Shown here one piece after another: positions 17,998 to 26,234 of a stretch of DNA of 55,926 nt. The position numbers and the translations under genes were made by a program. The DNA is from DAITPV01 sp050692555 (GTDB lineage Bacteria > Actinomycetota > UBA4738 > CALAEC01), in assembly GCA_050692555.1 (NCBI GenBank), contig JBOGVS010000020.1:1-55926 (forward strand), in the 5' to 3' direction. The number at the start of each line of letters is the position of its first letter. The first letter of the stretch is position 1. The notes below the pieces were generated by a model. The model was not told the DNA's origin. It searched no databases and saw only the letters and a program-made list of their open reading frames with translations.

Positions 17998-19805
17998 GGC
18001 CGCAGGGCTCCTGGCGAGCTACCCCCCCGAACCCCCTTCTTCCCGTCCTTAGCGTACTTGGGCGGCTTCTCCACTCGGGTGACCCGATCCTTCTTGTCGG
18101 CCCGGGCCCGGTCCCGTTTCCCGCCGCCACCATCGAGCCGATCTCGTTTCCCATCCCTGGCCAGGAGGAGGTCCTTCCCTCCCCCCGCGGTGAGACGGTC
18201 CTTGCCGGGCCCACCGTCGAGGGTGTCGGAGCCTTTTCCGGAGTCCAGCTTGTCGTCGCCGCCCTCGCCCAGGATGTGGTCGGATGCCCCCCCCGTGGTC
18301 AGGATGTCGTCTCCCCCTCCGCCCTCCAGGGTGACCGGGCCTCGGAACCCCGCCGCGTTGATCCGGTTCCTCCCCGGGCCGCCGGTGAGGTGGGCCGCCT
18401 CGAACCCCGAGATGGCGTCGAACCCCGCGCCGCCGACGGCCACGGAGGTCAGGGCCATGTCTCTGTCTCCGGCCTGGCGAAGCAGGTCCGAACCTCCCCC
18501 CGCGGTGAGACTGTCGTTGGCCGCTCCACCGGTCAGGGTGTCGTTCCCTTCGGCCCCGTCCATGGTCACCGGGCCGGAGAACCCCGCCGCCGTCAGTCGG
18601 TTGGGGCCGGGGCCGCCCGCCAGGATCGCGGACTCGATGCTGATGAGGGCGTCGGTGCCCAGGCCTCCCCTCAGAGCCGCGTCGCTGAGGTCCAGGTCGA
18701 CGTCCCCGGCCTGGACCAGGCGGTCGCTTCCCGCGCCGCCGGTGATCACGTCGTCCCCCGCACCGCCGGTGAGGGTGTCGTCGGCGGGGCCGGCGGTGAT
18801 GGTGTCGCTCCCCGCCGCCCCGTCGAGGGTGACCTGGCCCGGGAACACCGAGGTGTCGAGGACGTTCGGTCCGGCTCCTCCCACCAGGACCGCAGACTCG
18901 ATCGAGGCGACCGAATCGGGTCCGATACTCCCGGTCAGTGTGGTCGCGGTCAGGACCATCGTGGCGTCGCCGGACTCGATCAGCCGGTCGGAGCCGTCGC
19001 CGCCGTCGATCTCGTCGAGGCCGAATCCTCCGGTGAGGAGGTCGTTCCCGCCCTGACCGAGCACGGTGTCGTCGCCGTCGCCCCCGGTCACCGAGTCCCC
19101 GCCCACGACGGTGGGGTCGGTGTCGATGTCCCCTTGGAGCTGGTCGTCACCGGCGTCGCCGCTCACCACGTCCCCGCCGTCGGCGCCCACGATCGTGTCG
19201 TTGCCCGCCTGTCCGGAAAGCAGGTCGTTGCCGTGGGCGCCCATGATGGAGTCGCCCCCCGGCCCGCCGGTGACCGTGTCTGCTCCCGCTCCGGCGAGGA
19301 TGGTGTCGTCGCCCAACACCGTGGGGGTGTCAGGGAGCGCGTCGCCGGCGGCCAGGTTGGGGGCGGCGTCGGTGCCTGTGAGAGTGTCGTCCCCTCCGCC
19401 TCCCACCAGGGTGGCGGCAGTGAGCGCGGGGAACAACGCCCCGTCCACCCCGCTGAGGTCCAGGTCGTTCGGGGCTACCGCGGTGCCGGCGGTCACCTCC
19501 AGGGTGGTGACGGTGTCGCAGTCGGTGGGGGGTGCGTACGGCTCCACGACGAGATCCACCGTCACCCGCACCTCCTCCGCGGAGTCACAGTCGATGGAGA
19601 CGTCCTCGTCGGCGGTGACGGTCACCCGGAAGTTTGGGCCCGGCGTGATGATGGGTGCGGCGTTCGCGGTACCCGGTGACGCGACGATGGTTCCCCCGGC
19701 CGCGGCTACGGAGGCGAGGAGACGGCCGGTGCGGCGTCCGAGCCGGGCCCGGCGACGGCGGCGAGTCCGGGCGTGTTCAGGACGGGGTGATGGGTAGCGG
19801 CGCAT
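17994..19805 (-). CDS. Large secreted RTX-type calcium-binding repeat protein
   Basis: A 603-residue protein with an arginine-rich N-terminus followed by a hydrophobic stretch and SPGTANA, a likely export signal. The body is glycine/aspartate-rich nonapeptide-like repeats (GGAGDDVITGGAGSDRL and many variants), which bind Ca2+ in RTX proteins. Inside are three diverged repeats of about 80 residues, each beginning GSDRL or GSDLL, running through IESA-LVGG and ending in a DTLTGGA block. The last 60 residues turn strongly basic (GKDRL, KRDRL, ADKKDR). No enzymatic domain is seen. It is convergent with dapB. Confidence 0.8.
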   Translation of the reverse strand: MRRYPSPRPEHARTRRRRRARLGRRTGRLLASVAAAGGTIVASPGTANAAPIITPGPNFRVTVTADEDVSIDCDSAEEVRVTVDLVVEPYAPPTDCDTVTTLEVTAGTAVAPNDLDLSGVDGALFPALTAATLVGGGGDDTLTGTDAAPNLAAGDALPDTPTVLGDDTILAGAGADTVTGGPGGDSIMGAHGNDLLSGQAGNDTIVGADGGDVVSGDAGDDQLQGDIDTDPTVVGGDSVTGGDGDDTVLGQGGNDLLTGGFGLDEIDGGDGSDRLIESGDATMVLTATTLTGSIGPDSVASIESAVLVGGAGPNVLDTSVFPGQVTLDGAAGSDTITAGPADDTLTGGAGDDVITGGAGSDRLVQAGDVDLDLSDAALRGGLGTDALISIESAILAGGPGPNRLTAAGFSGPVTMDGAEGNDTLTGGAANDSLTAGGGSDLLRQAGDRDMALTSVAVGGAGFDAISGFEAAHLTGGPGRNRINAAGFRGPVTLEGGGGDDILTTGGASDHILGEGGDDKLDSGKGSDTLDGGPGKDRLTAGGGKDLLLARDGKRDRLDGGGGKRDRARADKKDRVTRVEKPPKYAKDGKKGVRGGSSPGALRP

Positions 19806-19845
19806 CAGCGGTGCCCGGCGTTGAGGGTGAAGGGGCGAGCGGACG

Positions 19846-20256
19846 TCAGTCGGGTTCGCCGACGACGTGCGTCACCGGGAGGTCCAAAGCCCGTTCCACT
19901 CGGTGGGGGAGGTCCTGCTTCAGCCACCGTGACAGACCGGCCGGAAGCGTCGACAGGATGAGCTCGTCGAATTCCTGTTCGCGGACCGCGTCCTGGATCG
20001 CCTCGAAGGGGCTCTCGTCGCCGACCTCCCCGTCTGCCTCCGCTCCCAGATGCCGGAACTGATCCAGCGCCCGCTCCAGGCGCTGCTGGGCCATGGCGAT
20101 GGCCTCGCCCTCCGTCCACATCACGTGGTCCTGGGGGCTCGTGGCGGGAACGAGAACGTGGAAGCGGGAAGGCCCGGCAGCCAGACAGGCGCGGACCTTC
20201 TCGGCCAGGTGCTGCCCTCCGAGCGTCTGGTTCGCGACCACGAGGTAGCGGCGCAC
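19846..20256 (-). CDS. Universal-stress-protein-like small protein
   Basis: 136 residues with an N-terminal strand RRYLVVANQTLGG, a FHVLVPATSP strand, and a C-terminal EFDELILSTLPAGLSRWLKQD segment, the pattern of Usp-like alpha/beta domains in actinobacteria. A full ATP-binding G-x2-G-x9-G(S/T) motif is not obvious. The GTG start at 20256 has the Shine-Dalgarno sequence AAGGTGG, and TATCAT farther upstream is a plausible -10 box. Function beyond the fold is not clear. Confidence 0.6.
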   Translation of the reverse strand: MRRYLVVANQTLGGQHLAEKVRACLAAGPSRFHVLVPATSPQDHVMWTEGEAIAMAQQRLERALDQFRHLGAEADGEVGDESPFEAIQDAVREQEFDELILSTLPAGLSRWLKQDLPHRVERALDLPVTHVVGEPD

Positions 20257-20321
20257 CGATGCCACCTTCCGTCGATGATACTGCGGCTCCGGAGCACAGG
20301 GACGCCCCCGTCCGGCGCCGA

Positions 20322-21533
20322 TCAGACACCGGCCACCTCCCCGTACAGGCCCACCATCCGGGGCATGACCACGTCGAGCGCATACCGTTCCTCGACCGTC
20401 CGGCGGGCGGCGTTTGCGAGCTCTCGGAACGCGCCCGGGTCCTTCAGCACGTCGATCGCCACCGCTGCCATGCCTTCTGCGTCGAAGAAGTCGCGGAGGA
20501 GGCCGTTGTGGCCGTCGGTGATCACCTCGCGGACGGGAGCCGTGTCGGAAGCCAGGACCACGCAGCCGCAGGCCATGGCGTCGAGCATCGACCACGACAG
20601 CACGAACGGAACGGTGAGGTAGACGTGCAGGTCCGAGAGGCTCAACAGGTGGGCCAGCATCTGGGGACGAACGGTGCCCAGGAACCGGAACCGGTCGAGG
20701 TCGTAGCGCTCTCGCTTCAGCACGTGCTCCCGGAAGGTCGGCTCCGTGATGTGCTTGAGGTCTCCTCCGTAGGCCACCCGATCGTCCCCCACCACCAGGA
20801 ACACGACGTCCGGGTACGTCTCGTACACGAGCTTGGCCACCTGCATGAAGACGTCGAAGCCTCGCATGGCCTCCAGGCCGCGGGAGACGTAGGTGACCAC
20901 CCGGGTCTCCGGGCGGATCCCCAGGGCGTCGATCAGCGGGTCGTCGACGGTCCGGCGCCTCCAGAATGACGTGTCGATGCCATCGTGGAGCACCCGGATC
21001 TTCGGCCGGTACGCCTCGGGGAACAGATCCCGCTGGAAGTGGGTGGGCGAGTACCCGGCCGCACAGGTCTCCAGGTCCAGAAGCATCATGGCGTTGCGGG
21101 CCCTGGCCCGCAGCACGTCCCGCTCGGTCACCGGCCAGTCCGGCCGGAAATCCATGTCGGAGTCATGCGGGTGGTAGAAGTACTCGAAGTGGTTGGCCAC
21201 CGGGGCGTCCGGGAACAGCTCCGGCACGAACAGGGTCGATCCGAACCCCGAGTGCCCCACGACGAGGTCCGGCCTGAGCTCTTCCCGGAGCGGCTTGAGC
21301 GCCTCGTGCACCCCCTCTGCATGAGCCACCGCGTTCTCGAACGTCCGGGCGAAGTAGTGGGTCCGTTCGGTGGCCCCCCCGGCGGTCCGGTACTGGACCT
21401 TGCGGATGCCCGCCACGGTGCCGGAGGAGGTCCGGGAGACGAACGTGCACCGCCAGCCGTGCTCCCTGACCAGGTACGCCGCGATGTGCCCGAACTGCGC
21501 CGGGAAGTTCTGGTGAACGAACAGGACGTGCAC
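20322..21533 (-). CDS. Glycosyltransferase family 4 protein
   Basis: 403 residues with the two-Rossmann GT-B layout. The N-terminal strand HVLFVHQNFPAQFGHIA and the C-terminal nucleotide-sugar motif (SMLDAMACGCVVLASDTAPV, then REVITDG) are typical of GT4 retaining enzymes. Acceptor and sugar donor are unknown. GTG at 21533 starts two bases after the stop of the upstream flavin-binding gene, so it is the last gene of a four-gene minus-strand operon. Confidence 0.85.
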   Translation of the reverse strand: MHVLFVHQNFPAQFGHIAAYLVREHGWRCTFVSRTSSGTVAGIRKVQYRTAGGATERTHYFARTFENAVAHAEGVHEALKPLREELRPDLVVGHSGFGSTLFVPELFPDAPVANHFEYFYHPHDSDMDFRPDWPVTERDVLRARARNAMMLLDLETCAAGYSPTHFQRDLFPEAYRPKIRVLHDGIDTSFWRRRTVDDPLIDALGIRPETRVVTYVSRGLEAMRGFDVFMQVAKLVYETYPDVVFLVVGDDRVAYGGDLKHITEPTFREHVLKRERYDLDRFRFLGTVRPQMLAHLLSLSDLHVYLTVPFVLSWSMLDAMACGCVVLASDTAPVREVITDGHNGLLRDFFDAEGMAAVAIDVLKDPGAFRELANAARRTVEERYALDVVMPRMVGLYGEVAGV

Positions 21534-21535
21534 GG

Positions 21536-22000
21536 CTAGGGCAGGTCCACGCTGAGCGAGGTCCCCTTCTGCATCCTGCGGTAATCCCCCTTCCCGTAGT
21601 CCCACGCCAGGACCCGATCGGGAACCATTCGTAACACAACGCGGTCTGGTTCCTTGAGCGCGTTGGCCAGCCAGCGGAGCCCCTCGGCCCGGCCATATCG
21701 GGTGGCGATCCGCTCGAGCCAGGCCTCTCGGTCCTGCTCCCAGAGTTCCGGGGTGCCGTGGAGGATGACCGCCCGGTACGGCCGTTCATCGCCGGCGATC
21801 GACACCGCCACGGGAGACCCGGCCGCCACGTCCGCCCCGGTGCGCCGGGCTTCCAGCCGGGTGGTGAACCAGAACGCCCGGTCCGCGTACAGGTACCACA
21901 GGGGCCGGACCCGCGGCCGGCCGTCGGGTCCCACCGTGGCCCAGTGGCACAACCGGACCTCGTCGAGGAAGGCCTTCAGGTCGGCACCGGCCAGGGCCAT
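21536..22000 (-). CDS. Pyridoxamine 5'-phosphate oxidase-fold (FMN/F420-binding) protein
   Basis: 154 residues of the split-barrel flavin reductase fold: CHWATVGPDGRPRVRPLWYL at the N-terminus, FTTRLEARRTG and PYRAVILHGTPELWEQD in the middle. Such proteins bind FMN or, in actinobacteria, often F420, and reduce or bind small molecules. ATG start overlaps the stop region of the histidine phosphatase gene. Cofactor and substrate cannot be assigned. Confidence 0.75.
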   Translation of the reverse strand: MALAGADLKAFLDEVRLCHWATVGPDGRPRVRPLWYLYADRAFWFTTRLEARRTGADVAAGSPVAVSIAGDERPYRAVILHGTPELWEQDREAWLERIATRYGRAEGLRWLANALKEPDRVVLRMVPDRVLAWDYGKGDYRRMQKGTSLSVDLP

Positions 22001-22536
22001 CAGCCGTCCCTCCGGTACTCCTGGGCCAGCCGGATGTCGCCATCGTCCTGTTCGATCAGGACGCCTTCGCACTCGTCGAGCGCATCGATCACCGTCCCGG
22101 TCAGTCCGTAGACCGCGGCCTCGATCAGCGGGCTGTGGCCGACCGCCAGGCCCCTGCTCCCTTCGGGAAGGCCGCCGATCAGGTCCCGGGTCACCTCCGC
22201 CAGACGGACCGACTCCTCCTGGACCAGTTCGGAGTCCTGCTCGCGCACGGCGTCCAGCCGGCTGGTCCCGGCGGCCTTCCCCGCCGCCCGCCACCGGTCT
22301 TCGACCGGGGAGGCCAGTCCCTCGACCACCCCGTGCTGCTCGGGAAGCTGCTGTCCCAGCCCTCGGAGGAACCAGGCCACGGTTTCCGCCGCCCGCTTGG
22401 CGGGCGAGGAGAACACGGCCCGGTAGCCCCCGGGGAGGTCGCGCCCGACGGCCTCCGCCAGGGTTCGCCCTTCCTCCGACAGGCGGTCGGCGTCGGGGTC
22501 TCGAGGCGCGTGACGCCGGAGCTCCAGGGCGCGCAC
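22000..22536 (-). CDS. SixA-like histidine phosphatase
   Basis: 178 residues of the histidine phosphatase superfamily. The catalytic motif is LRRHAPRD (residues 6-13), with SSPAKRAAETV and the second histidine in VGHSPLIEAA. It resembles SixA-type or short phosphohistidine/phosphoester phosphatases rather than phosphoglycerate mutase. GTG 22536 overlaps the stop of the upstream EthD-like gene by one base. Confidence 0.78.
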   Translation of the reverse strand: MRALELRRHAPRDPDADRLSEEGRTLAEAVGRDLPGGYRAVFSSPAKRAAETVAWFLRGLGQQLPEQHGVVEGLASPVEDRWRAAGKAAGTSRLDAVREQDSELVQEESVRLAEVTRDLIGGLPEGSRGLAVGHSPLIEAAVYGLTGTVIDALDECEGVLIEQDDGDIRLAQEYRRDG

Positions 22537-22850
22537 TACTTGACCACGTGCTCCTCGATGAACAGGAGCCCGAAGCCGTCGGTGAAGGTCGCCAGGTCGT
22601 CGTTCCCGGCCTTGGCGGCCTCACTTGCCATGTCGGCCTTGAACCCGTCGCGGTCGTCCCACTCCAGGATGCCCACGCCGTCGTAGGGAGCTTCCTGCCC
22701 CTCGGGAACCCGGGTCACCAGCTCCACCCGGTACCCGCGGAGGTGCTGGTAACCGTCGCGAGCGATGGGAGCGTGGGTGTTGAGCCAGTGGTCCCGGAAC
22801 TCGTCGGGAGACATGCCAGTCCTCTTCCGAAGCCAGACGTGTACCTTCAT
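22536..22850 (-). CDS. EthD-like dimeric alpha-beta barrel protein
   Basis: 104 residues. The N-terminus KVHVWLRKRTGMSPDEFRDH, then THAPIA, and the closing FIEEH match EthD-type ferredoxin-like proteins, which serve as small enzymes or accessory factors in catabolic operons. ATG at 22850 has the Shine-Dalgarno sequence GAGGAGG, and TAGGAT (22881-22886, minus strand) may be its -10 box. It is the first gene of the four-gene minus-strand operon ending with the glycosyltransferase. Confidence 0.68.
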   Translation of the reverse strand: MKVHVWLRKRTGMSPDEFRDHWLNTHAPIARDGYQHLRGYRVELVTRVPEGQEAPYDGVGILEWDDRDGFKADMASEAAKAGNDDLATFTDGFGLLFIEEHVVK

Positions 22851-22899
22851 CGGAGCCTCCTCGGGGCCAGGTTCCGGCGAATCCTATCCCGTCTTCCGA

Positions 22900-24381
22900 C
22901 TAGGTCTCGCAGCGGCGGACGCGGTCGGGCCCGGGCCCGCCGCGACACAGGTCGAACCCACCGCCGCCGTTGATGCGGTCGTTGCCGCCACCACCCTTGA
23001 GGATGTCATCGCCGCGCTGGCCCCTGAGTCGGTCGTTGCCGGCACCGCCCTTCACGGTGTCGCCGCCGCCCCCAGACCGAACTCTGTCGTTTCCGGCCTG
23101 ACCCAGGACCTGATCGTCACCGGACCTCCCCTTGACCCGGTCGTTGCCGTCCCCGGCGCAGATCCGGTCGCCGGCTCCCAGCCCGACGATCACGTCATCC
23201 CCTCCCAGGGAGGAGATCACATCGGCCTTCTTCGTACCGAGGATGGTGTCTGGCGCGTCGCTCCCTGTGATCGTCACCTTCTTGCCCAAGCACTTGGGCG
23301 CGACCCCGGGCGGCGGAGGCTGCTGCTGGAGCTCGAAGCCTCCGATGTCGCACCTCGGGCCCTGAGGCCGGGCCACGCCTCGCTGGTCGGTCGGTGCACA
23401 GGCGGTTCCGCTGGACCCGGGAGCCGCCGGATTCCCCGCGTCCACTGCCGGGCTCTGCTGTTTGAGCGCGTGAGTCTCGGTGGAGCCGCCGTTGTCCCGC
23501 AGAGGTTCGAGCTGGGGATTCTGGTTGAGGACGTTCCCCGTTGCCGTCCCCGTGATCGTGCACCCGTTCGTTTCCCCGATGAGGTTGTACCCCTGAGACG
23601 TCACGGGGCCGGAACAGTCCGGATGATTGACCGCGTTCCCCGGCGACCTGTCGTAGTTGGCGGCGACGATGGTATTGACCAGGTTCACGGTTGCGCCGAC
23701 GACCCAGATGCCACCTCCATCGCCGTTCCCGTCCCCCTCGCTGTCGGCCACGTTCTCCACGATCGAGACGTTGTTCAGGGTTGCCGTGGTTCCCACCCCG
23801 GCAATCTGGAGACCACCGCCGCTCTGGCCGGTCTCGTTGCCGGAGATGGTGACGTTGGTGAGGTTCACGCTCCCCGTGTCCTCCGTGAGGATGGCTCCTC
23901 CGCCGTTGTCGGCCTTGTTGCCGACCAGCAGGACGCCGGTCAAGTTGACCGTCCCACCGCCGTTCCCGATGGCCGCCGCCTGCATCCCGACTGCATTGCC
24001 GCCCCTGATCGAGAGATCCGAGGCGGTCAGGACGTTCGACGTCCCGACCTCGAACACTCGATCCAGGCCTCCGCCGTCGATGACCACCTTGCCGTTCGGA
24101 TCGAGGGTAACGTCGCTGCGGATGTCGAGGTCGCCATTCATCGCATTGCTGTCCCCGGGCGGACCCAGGCTGAGCGTGTAGGTTCCCGCGGGGATGGCGA
24201 TGGTGTCCGGACCGCTCCCCGGCGTGCATTGGTCCTGTGCCGCGTCCGTGTTGGCGGCGACGATCGCCTCGCGGAGCGAACAGTCACCGTCGCTGTTCAA
24301 CTCGTCGGCTGTGGTCGTGACGGAGATCGTGGCGGCCCCGGCAGGCGAAGCTGGCCCGAGGACCGTCGCCACCATGACCAT
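22900..24381 (-). CDS. Secreted CSLREA / parallel beta-helix protein with RTX-like C-terminus
   Basis: 493 residues, paralogue of the gene at 9725. AATISVTTTADE and CSLREAIVAANTDAAQ are near-identical to the paralogue; repeats such as VTISGNET form the beta-helix, then QQSPAVDAGNPAAPG and, at the C-terminus, RTX-like units (GNDRVKG, GNDRLRG, GNDRING) ending in a cysteine-capped basic unit. ATG 24381 gives a short hydrophobic leader without positive charge. A TTG at 24410 with the upstream sequence GGAAAGGGG would give a proper signal peptide but lies in another frame, so the 5' end may contain an indel. Confidence 0.75.
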   Translation of the reverse strand: MVMVATVLGPASPAGAATISVTTTADELNSDGDCSLREAIVAANTDAAQDQCTPGSGPDTIAIPAGTYTLSLGPPGDSNAMNGDLDIRSDVTLDPNGKVVIDGGGLDRVFEVGTSNVLTASDLSIRGGNAVGMQAAAIGNGGGTVNLTGVLLVGNKADNGGGAILTEDTGSVNLTNVTISGNETGQSGGGLQIAGVGTTATLNNVSIVENVADSEGDGNGDGGGIWVVGATVNLVNTIVAANYDRSPGNAVNHPDCSGPVTSQGYNLIGETNGCTITGTATGNVLNQNPQLEPLRDNGGSTETHALKQQSPAVDAGNPAAPGSSGTACAPTDQRGVARPQGPRCDIGGFELQQQPPPPGVAPKCLGKKVTITGSDAPDTILGTKKADVISSLGGDDVIVGLGAGDRICAGDGNDRVKGRSGDDQVLGQAGNDRVRSGGGGDTVKGGAGNDRLRGQRGDDILKGGGGNDRINGGGGFDLCRGGPGPDRVRRCET

Positions 24382-24495
24382 GAAGAAGCAACTCGGATGA
24401 TGAGTTTCAAGAGGATCCCCTTTCCCAAAGAGATCGCCATGATTCTACCGCGATCGTCCACTTTGCTCGGTTCTCGACTGCGGGTTGGGGTTCGG

Positions 24496-25044
24496 CTATT
24501 TCTCCTCGGAACGGCTGGGCTCTTCCGGGCCGCCCGCCTGCCATCGGGCCAGGGCGAACAGGAGGTCGGAGAGGCGGTTCAGGTAACGAGCGGCCTCGGG
24601 GTTGACCTCGCCCCCGGACTCCCGGAGGGCCACGGTTCGGCGCTCAGCCCGGCGGCAAGCGGCTCGGGCCACGTCCAGGGCCGCGGAGACGGGGTTGGCC
24701 CCCGGCACAACGAACTCGTTGGGGAGCGAGGCTTCGTGGTCGTCGATCAGCCGCTCAGCCCGTTCGACCATCGTCGAGGTCACCAGGGAGACCCCGGGCT
24801 TGAGCTTGGCCCTCTGATCGGGGTTGGTGGCCAGGTCGGCACCCACCACGAACAGGTAGCGCTGGACTTCCAGGAGAATGCCCTGAAGGGCCGGCTGGTC
24901 CGAGAGGGCCCGGGCCAGGCCCAGGTGGGCCACGGTCTCGTCGACGCTGCCGTAGGCCTCGGCCGCCGGATCCGCCTTGGAGATCCGGGTGCCGTACAGG
25001 AGCCCGGTGGTCCCGTCGTCACCGGTCTTCGTGTAGATGCGCAC
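24496..25044 (-). CDS. Cob(I)alamin adenosyltransferase, PduO type
   Basis: Transfers the adenosyl group of ATP to reduced corrinoid, forming adenosylcobalamin. 182 residues; the N-terminal ATP-binding motif YTKTGDDGTTGLL, the SVDETVAHLGLAR segment, and RAACRRAERRTVALRE near the C-terminus are PduO hallmarks. GTG 25044 lies 6 bases after TATCCT, so it is probably leaderless. The product supplies the cofactor used by NrdJ, encoded 23 kb away in this window. Confidence 0.92.
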   Translation of the reverse strand: MRIYTKTGDDGTTGLLYGTRISKADPAAEAYGSVDETVAHLGLARALSDQPALQGILLEVQRYLFVVGADLATNPDQRAKLKPGVSLVTSTMVERAERLIDDHEASLPNEFVVPGANPVSAALDVARAACRRAERRTVALRESGGEVNPEAARYLNRLSDLLFALARWQAGGPEEPSRSEEK

Positions 25045-25050
25045 GCCGCT

Positions 25051-25056
25051 AGGATA
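25051..25056 (-). promoter_or_regulatory. -10 element of leaderless adenosyltransferase gene
   Basis: On the minus strand TATCCT, 6 bases, GTG; identical hexamer and spacing to proS. Confidence 0.5.
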
Positions 25057-25083
25057 GCCCTCGACGACCGGGTCACGGCTTGC

Positions 25084-25191
25084 TCAGGGAGCGTGGTGTA
25101 AGGGGCAGTCGTGGCACTGGAGGCACTGTTGCATCGGGGGACACGGGCGTCCCCCCTGCCACTGGTCCCACGAGTTGAACACGTGGCGCAT
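25084..25191 (-). CDS. Possible 35-residue cysteine-rich microprotein
   Basis: A short minus-strand frame (ATG 25191 to TGA 25084) encodes 35 residues ending CPPMQQCLQCHDCPLHH, with four cysteines in the spacing C-x5-C-x2-C-x2-C and flanking histidines, a plausible zinc or Fe-S site. TATAAC on the minus strand about 23 bases upstream could be a -10 box; no Shine-Dalgarno sequence is seen. It lies in the gap between the adenosyltransferase gene and the dapA leader. No homologue is recognised; it may be a chance frame. Confidence 0.3.
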   Translation of the reverse strand: MRHVFNSWDQWQGGRPCPPMQQCLQCHDCPLHHAP

Positions 25192-25210
25192 GTGGGACTT
25201 GTTGAACGGT

Positions 25211-25346
25211 TATACGTGTGTTAGCATCGCCGGCAGCGTGGGGGCGGGCCGACCGGGCAATGCGGGCCTCCCGCTGGCGCCCGGTCGGTCCCCGCGCTTC
25301 CTCGTGCCGGCCCGAGTGTTCCCGCTTGGCGCGGGAGGTAAGGAGG
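25211..25346 (+). promoter_or_regulatory. Long structured leader of dapA
   Basis: A 308-base gap separates the adenosyltransferase gene and dapA. Promoter-like sequence (TATACG at 25211, TAGCAT at 25222) is followed by two strong consecutive hairpins. Hairpin 1 pairs 25247-25258 with 25279-25290 (12 positions, one G-U), capped by GCGGG/CCCGC. Hairpin 2 pairs 25291-25297 with 25329-25335 and contains CTCG/CGAG. The second ends 5 bases before the Shine-Dalgarno sequence AGGAGG (25341-25346). The shape suggests control of dapA translation. No known riboswitch was recognised. Confidence 0.5.
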
Positions 25347-25352
25347 CAGTCG

Positions 25353-26234
25353 ATGGCCGGTAGGTTCGGAGCCGTGGCCACCGCGATGGTCACGCCGTTC
25401 AAAGAAAATCTCTCGCTGGATCTGGATCGGGCTCAGGAGGTGGCGGCGTGGCTGCTCGAGCGCGGATCGGACTCCCTGGTCGTGGCGGGCACCACGGGGG
25501 AGTCGGCCACCCTGAGCGACCGGGAAAAGGTCGACCTGTGGCGGGCCTCGGTCCAGGCCGCGGAGGGAAAGGGCCACATCATCGCCGGGTCCGGCACCTA
25601 CGACACCGAGCACTCCATCCGCCTCACCAAGGAGGCGGAGAAGGCGGGGTGCGACGGGGCCCTGGTCGTGGCGCCCTACTACAACAAGCCACCGCAGTCC
25701 GGCCTGTACGAGCACTTCAAGGCGGTGGCCGGGGCCACCTCGCTGCGGGTGATCCTGTACAACATCCCGGGTCGCACGTCCGTGCGGATCTCGAACGACA
25801 CCATCCTTCGGCTGGCCGAGATCGACAACATCATCGGGGTCAAGGACGCCACCGCGGACCTGGTGGCCGCCGCGGAGCTGGGTGAGGCGGCCCCGGACTT
25901 CGAGATCATCTCCGGTGAGGACGCCCTGACGTTCCCGCTGGTGTGCCTGGGAGGGACCGGGGTGATCGCGGTGACGTCGCACGTCGCGGGGGAGCGGATG
26001 CGACAGATGATCGAGCTCGCGGCGACGGGCGACGTGGCCTCGGCGCGGAAGATCCACTTCGAGCTGCTGCCCCTGTACCGGGGGCTGTTCATCACCTCCA
26101 ATCCGATCCCGGTGAAGGCCGCGATGGGCCTGATCGGCCAGCCCGTGGGGCCGCCCCGACTTCCCCTGGTTCCGGCAACCGACGAGGAAGTGGGCCGGAT
26201 CCGGAAAGCGTTGGAGGATGGCGGGGCCCTGTAG
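25353..26234 (+). CDS. dapA: 4-hydroxy-tetrahydrodipicolinate synthase
   Basis: Condenses pyruvate with aspartate semialdehyde, first step of the diaminopimelate/lysine branch. 293 residues, a TIM barrel: VAGTTGESATLSDREK, catalytic Y136 in LYNIPGRT and the Schiff-base lysine K164 in GVKDAT. ATG 25353 has the Shine-Dalgarno sequence AAGGAGG; longer in-frame extensions run through the leader hairpins and are rejected. Its end overlaps the rnj ATG by 17 bases, so dapA-rnj-ftsK form an operon, an order also known in Bacillus. Confidence 0.94.
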   Translation: MAGRFGAVATAMVTPFKENLSLDLDRAQEVAAWLLERGSDSLVVAGTTGESATLSDREKVDLWRASVQAAEGKGHIIAGSGTYDTEHSIRLTKEAEKAGCDGALVVAPYYNKPPQSGLYEHFKAVAGATSLRVILYNIPGRTSVRISNDTILRLAEIDNIIGVKDATADLVAAAELGEAAPDFEIISGEDALTFPLVCLGGTGVIAVTSHVAGERMRQMIELAATGDVASARKIHFELLPLYRGLFITSNPIPVKAAMGLIGQPVGPPRLPLVPATDEEVGRIRKALEDGGAL

